Shown: positions 54,397-57,296 of the stretch, in pieces
How positions within the stretch are numbered: position 1 is the first letter of the stretch
Layout of the letters: every line of letters begins with the position of its first letter
NCBI GenBank assembly: GCA_964472015.1
Contig: CAYYIP010000012.1
Location: 1 to 57,296, forward strand
Origin: JAAYTD01 sp964472015
GTDB lineage: Bacteria; Bacteroidota; Ignavibacteria; Kapaibacteriales; UBA2268
Direction: 5' to 3'
DNA length: 57,296 nt
Notes under the pieces: model-generated
The model's database searches: none
Told to the model about the DNA's origin: nothing
What the model saw: the letters and a program-made list of their open reading frames with translations, nothing else
Position numbers and translations under genes: made by a program

Positions 54397-57222
54397 ATGA
54401 ATAGCTTAGAAAATTCAATAAAGAAAAAACAGAAATATATAAGTATAAAAAAAGCAGAGCAAAATAATTTAAAATCAATAAGCATTGATATACCACATAA
54501 TAAACTAATTGTTATAACTGGTGTATCAGGGTCCGGTAAATCTACTTTGGCCTTTGATACTCTATATGCAGAAGGACAACGACTTTTTATTGAATCTCTT
54601 TCATCTTACGCAAGACAATTTCTAGAACGTTTAGGAAAACCTAAGGTTGAATCTATAACTAGCATACCGCCTGCAGTTGCAATAAGACAAAAAAAACCTT
54701 TTAAAAATCAACGTTCTACTGTAGGAACTATAACAGAGATATATGATTATTTAAGACTACTTTTTGCGCGTATATCAAATATAGTTTGCAAAGAGTGTGG
54801 AACGCCTATAATAAAATATAATTTAAATTCTATTGTTGAAAATGTTCAACAATGGGAAATAGAGGATAAAATTTATATACTTTTTCCTTTAATTGTGGGT
54901 AATAATATTGAAAATTTAAAAAAAGATATTGAGAATTTAAGAAAAAAAGGGTTTGAACGTATAGTTTTTGAAACGGAAGATAATATAAATGAATATTCAG
55001 AAGAGTTATTACATAAATTAATTAATTTAAAAAAAATATATTTTCTTGTTGATAGATTAAAAGTTTCAAATAATGATGATAACATAACTAGACTTTATGA
55101 TTCGCTTGAAATTGCTTTAAAAATGGGGAATGGACGAGTTCAAATACGGAATATTTCTAAAAATATAATGAAAAATTTTAGTGATAAATTCGAGTGTGAT
55201 AATTGTGGAAAAATTTATTCAGAGTTACATCCTAATTTATTTGCTTTTAATAATCCGCAGGGAGCCTGTCCTTTTTGTAATGGAACGGGAGAAAGAATTG
55301 ATTATGATGAAGAACTATTAATTCCAAATAAAAAGCTTTCTCTTGAAGAATATGCAATTATACCTTTTAAAAATGTTTTAGATGAAAGAAGTCATATCGC
55401 ATTTTTGAATATGTGTGTAAAAAATAATATACCTACAAATAAGCCATATTTTTTACTAACAGAAAAACAAAGAGATATGGTATGGAATGGAAAAGATAAG
55501 TTTATTGGTATTATAGAATATTTAAGATATGTATATGATAATAATTCAAATACTAAAAATAAGTTTGATTTAGATAGATATAAAATATTAACTACGTGTA
55601 CATATTGTAAGGGAAGTAGATTAAATGAAGATGCGCGTAGTGCGTTTATACAGGGGAAAAATATAGCAGAACTAACAAAGTGCTCGATTGGTAAATTATA
55701 TAAGTTCTTGAATAATTTGAAACTTACTGATTATGAAAAGCAAGTAACAAAACCTATTATGGAAGAATTATTAGCAAGAACTAAAATGTTATGTGATATA
55801 GGACTAGATTATTTATCTATAGAAAGACAAAGTCATACTTTATCAGGAGGTGAATATCAACGTATAAATCTTGCTTCGGCACTATCTTCTAGATTAGTAG
55901 GTACATTATATGTATTAGATGAACCAAGTATAGGGTTACATACTAGAGATACAAATAAATTAATTAAAATTTTACTTAAATTAAGAGACATAGGAAACAC
56001 TATTATTGTTGTGGAACATGACCCTGATATTATTTCCAAAGCAGATTTTATTATTGATATTGGTCCTAGCTCAGGAGAGGACGGCGGAAATATAATTTAT
56101 GAAGGAAGTTATAAGAAATTTTTGGAATGTAATAATTCTATAACTACTAAATATATTAATTTACAAAAAAATAATAAAATTAAATTAAATAGTAAAAATA
56201 TAAGTAAAACAAATAAAAAAATTACTATTTATGGTGCAAGTGAGAATAATTTAAAAATAGATAAAGTTGATATACCGTTAAATTGTATTACTATTATTAC
56301 TGGTGTATCGGGGTCGGGGAAAAGTACTTTGGTGAATAATGTACTTTATGCAGGAATAAAAAAAACCTATGGAATTAAATTAAGTAATATAAAACTTGGT
56401 AAATTTGAACGTATTGAAGGAGTTGAATATATTGATGATGTAGAATTAATAGATCAAACACAGATAGGACAATCAGCACGTTCGATTCCTATTACATATT
56501 TAAATATTTTTGATAGTATTAGAGAAATTTTTGCAAGTACTGTATTAGCAAGACAAAAGGGGATAAAACCTGCTTATTTTTCTTTTAATATGCCAGGCGG
56601 AAGATGTGAAACTTGTGAAGGAACAGGTACTATTAATATTGATATGCAATTTTTACCAGATGTAGAAGTAATTTGTGAAACTTGTGAAGGTAAAAGATAT
56701 AATAAAGAAGTACAAAAGATTATGTATAAAAATAAATCTATTGTTGATGTATTAGAAATGAGTGTAAATGAAGCTATAGAATTTTTTGAAGATAATCCAA
56801 AAATATATAATAAATTAAAAATAATGGAAGATGTTGGACTAGGATATATTAAATTAGGTCGACATAATAATACTTTGTCGGGTGGGGAAGCACAAAGATT
56901 GAAACTTGCAGCTCATATTGATATTTCGGAAGGAAGGAAAAATTTATATATTTTTGACGAACCTACTACAGGGTTGCACCTTGCTGATATTGATAAATTA
57001 CAAAATATGTTAAGAAAACTTGTTGAAAGTGGGAACTCGGTTTTAATTATTGAACATAATTTGAATATGATAGCTAATGCAGATTGGATAATTGATCTTG
57101 GGCCAGAGGCAGGCGAAAAAGGAGGTAAAGTTGTTGGAACGGGAACGCCACTGCAAATTTCACAGTTAAATACTTTTACAGGTAAAGAATTAAGAAAATT
57201 ATTTATAGATAAAAATAAATAA
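54397..57222 (+). CDS. uvrA: Excinuclease ABC subunit A
   Basis: This is the damage-sensing ATPase of nucleotide excision repair. It has 941 aa, normal for the family. The first Walker A GVSGSGKS is at 42-49 and the second GVSGSGKST near 645. Zinc-finger Cys sets are CKECG and CDNCG...CPFCNGTG in the first half, and CETCEGTG...CETCEGKRY in the second. ABC signatures LSGGEYQRINLA and LSGGEAQRLKLA are followed by Walker B VLDEPSIGLH and IFDEPTTGLH. It ends ELRKLFIDKNK. No break or missing motif is seen. Confidence 0.98.
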   Translation: MNSLENSIKKKQKYISIKKAEQNNLKSISIDIPHNKLIVITGVSGSGKSTLAFDTLYAEGQRLFIESLSSYARQFLERLGKPKVESITSIPPAVAIRQKKPFKNQRSTVGTITEIYDYLRLLFARISNIVCKECGTPIIKYNLNSIVENVQQWEIEDKIYILFPLIVGNNIENLKKDIENLRKKGFERIVFETEDNINEYSEELLHKLINLKKIYFLVDRLKVSNNDDNITRLYDSLEIALKMGNGRVQIRNISKNIMKNFSDKFECDNCGKIYSELHPNLFAFNNPQGACPFCNGTGERIDYDEELLIPNKKLSLEEYAIIPFKNVLDERSHIAFLNMCVKNNIPTNKPYFLLTEKQRDMVWNGKDKFIGIIEYLRYVYDNNSNTKNKFDLDRYKILTTCTYCKGSRLNEDARSAFIQGKNIAELTKCSIGKLYKFLNNLKLTDYEKQVTKPIMEELLARTKMLCDIGLDYLSIERQSHTLSGGEYQRINLASALSSRLVGTLYVLDEPSIGLHTRDTNKLIKILLKLRDIGNTIIVVEHDPDIISKADFIIDIGPSSGEDGGNIIYEGSYKKFLECNNSITTKYINLQKNNKIKLNSKNISKTNKKITIYGASENNLKIDKVDIPLNCITIITGVSGSGKSTLVNNVLYAGIKKTYGIKLSNIKLGKFERIEGVEYIDDVELIDQTQIGQSARSIPITYLNIFDSIREIFASTVLARQKGIKPAYFSFNMPGGRCETCEGTGTINIDMQFLPDVEVICETCEGKRYNKEVQKIMYKNKSIVDVLEMSVNEAIEFFEDNPKIYNKLKIMEDVGLGYIKLGRHNNTLSGGEAQRLKLAAHIDISEGRKNLYIFDEPTTGLHLADIDKLQNMLRKLVESGNSVLIIEHNLNMIANADWIIDLGPEAGEKGGKVVGTGTPLQISQLNTFTGKELRKLFIDKNK

Positions 57223-57278
57223 ATAAAAAAAAGATTATATATATTTTAATATAAAATAAGATAGTTTATAGGGGAGTT

Positions 57279-57296
57279 ATGGCAAAAGCTAATGAA
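57279..57296 (+). CDS. Start of a further gene, cut by the window edge
   Basis: An ATG at 57279 preceded by GGGGAG at 57271-57276 opens the frame MAKANE, which runs off the end. The ribosome-binding-like sequence is stronger than at most genes here. It lies 56 bp after uvrA. The product cannot be identified. Confidence 0.5.

Overview
The window reads as chromosomal DNA of a very AT-rich member of the Bacteroidota/Chlorobiota (FCB) group; by eye roughly three quarters of the bases are A or T. The evidence is a full-length SprA (the type IX secretion translocon), a secreted protein with a type IX C-terminal sorting domain, Bacteroidota-type YbeY, an Mpi-type invertase of the kind known from Bacteroides, and promoter-like elements matching the Bacteroidota TTTG/TAnnTTTG consensus. 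A few genes (a DUF494 protein, methylmalonyl-CoA mutase, split ResB/CcsA) fit a Chlorobiota/Ignavibacteria/Kapabacteria-like relative as well as Bacteroidia proper, so I do not name a genus. Most of the window is conserved housekeeping sequence with short spacers.

Layout. 1-4.8 kb: a defence/variation block with the 3' part of a type I restriction specificity gene (hsdS, whose in-frame 12-bp TAEL repeats run off the left edge), hsdR, and an Mpi-like serine recombinase. 4.9-14.1 kb: an isolated nuoI, the giant sprA, and parB without parA. 14.2-15.9 kb (minus strand): tRNA-Arg(CCU), a DUF494 gene, ybeY and an unknown gene. 16-19.4 kb: a type IX cargo protein and dnaB. 19.5-22.5 kb (minus): DUF2461, a Wzi-like barrel and an unknown gene. 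22.7-30.1 kb: envelope and stress genes (NlpC/P60, Fe-SOD, M15 peptidase, AI-2E permease, ribH, ClC channel, NamZ). 30.1-35.3 kb: smc and dnaX. 35.4-38.8 kb: a cytochrome c maturation pair (ResB, CcsA) followed by a three-haem cytochrome c peroxidase. 39.2-45.5 kb: the methylmalonyl-CoA mutase subunits mutA and mutB, separated by a solitary adenine methyltransferase gene and a small outer-membrane protein gene. 45.6-47.3 kb: mraZ-rsmH with a clear MraZ operator overlapping a consensus promoter. 47.4-57.3 kb: a lipoprotein, asd, an unknown Lys/Asn-rich protein, tRNA-Lys(CUU), glmS, a GNAT protein, ackA, uvrA and the first codons of another gene.

The most notable points are the hsdS repeat array beside an invertase (a likely variable restriction specificity locus), a dense Cys cluster in MutA, a perfect 50-bp palindrome upstream of mutA, the promoter/operator overlap at mraZ with an 18-nt copy of the operator core inside mutB, and an A10 tract in dnaX where slippage in either direction would produce a gamma-like short protein. 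I found no CRISPR array, rRNA, insertion sequence, prophage or riboswitch.
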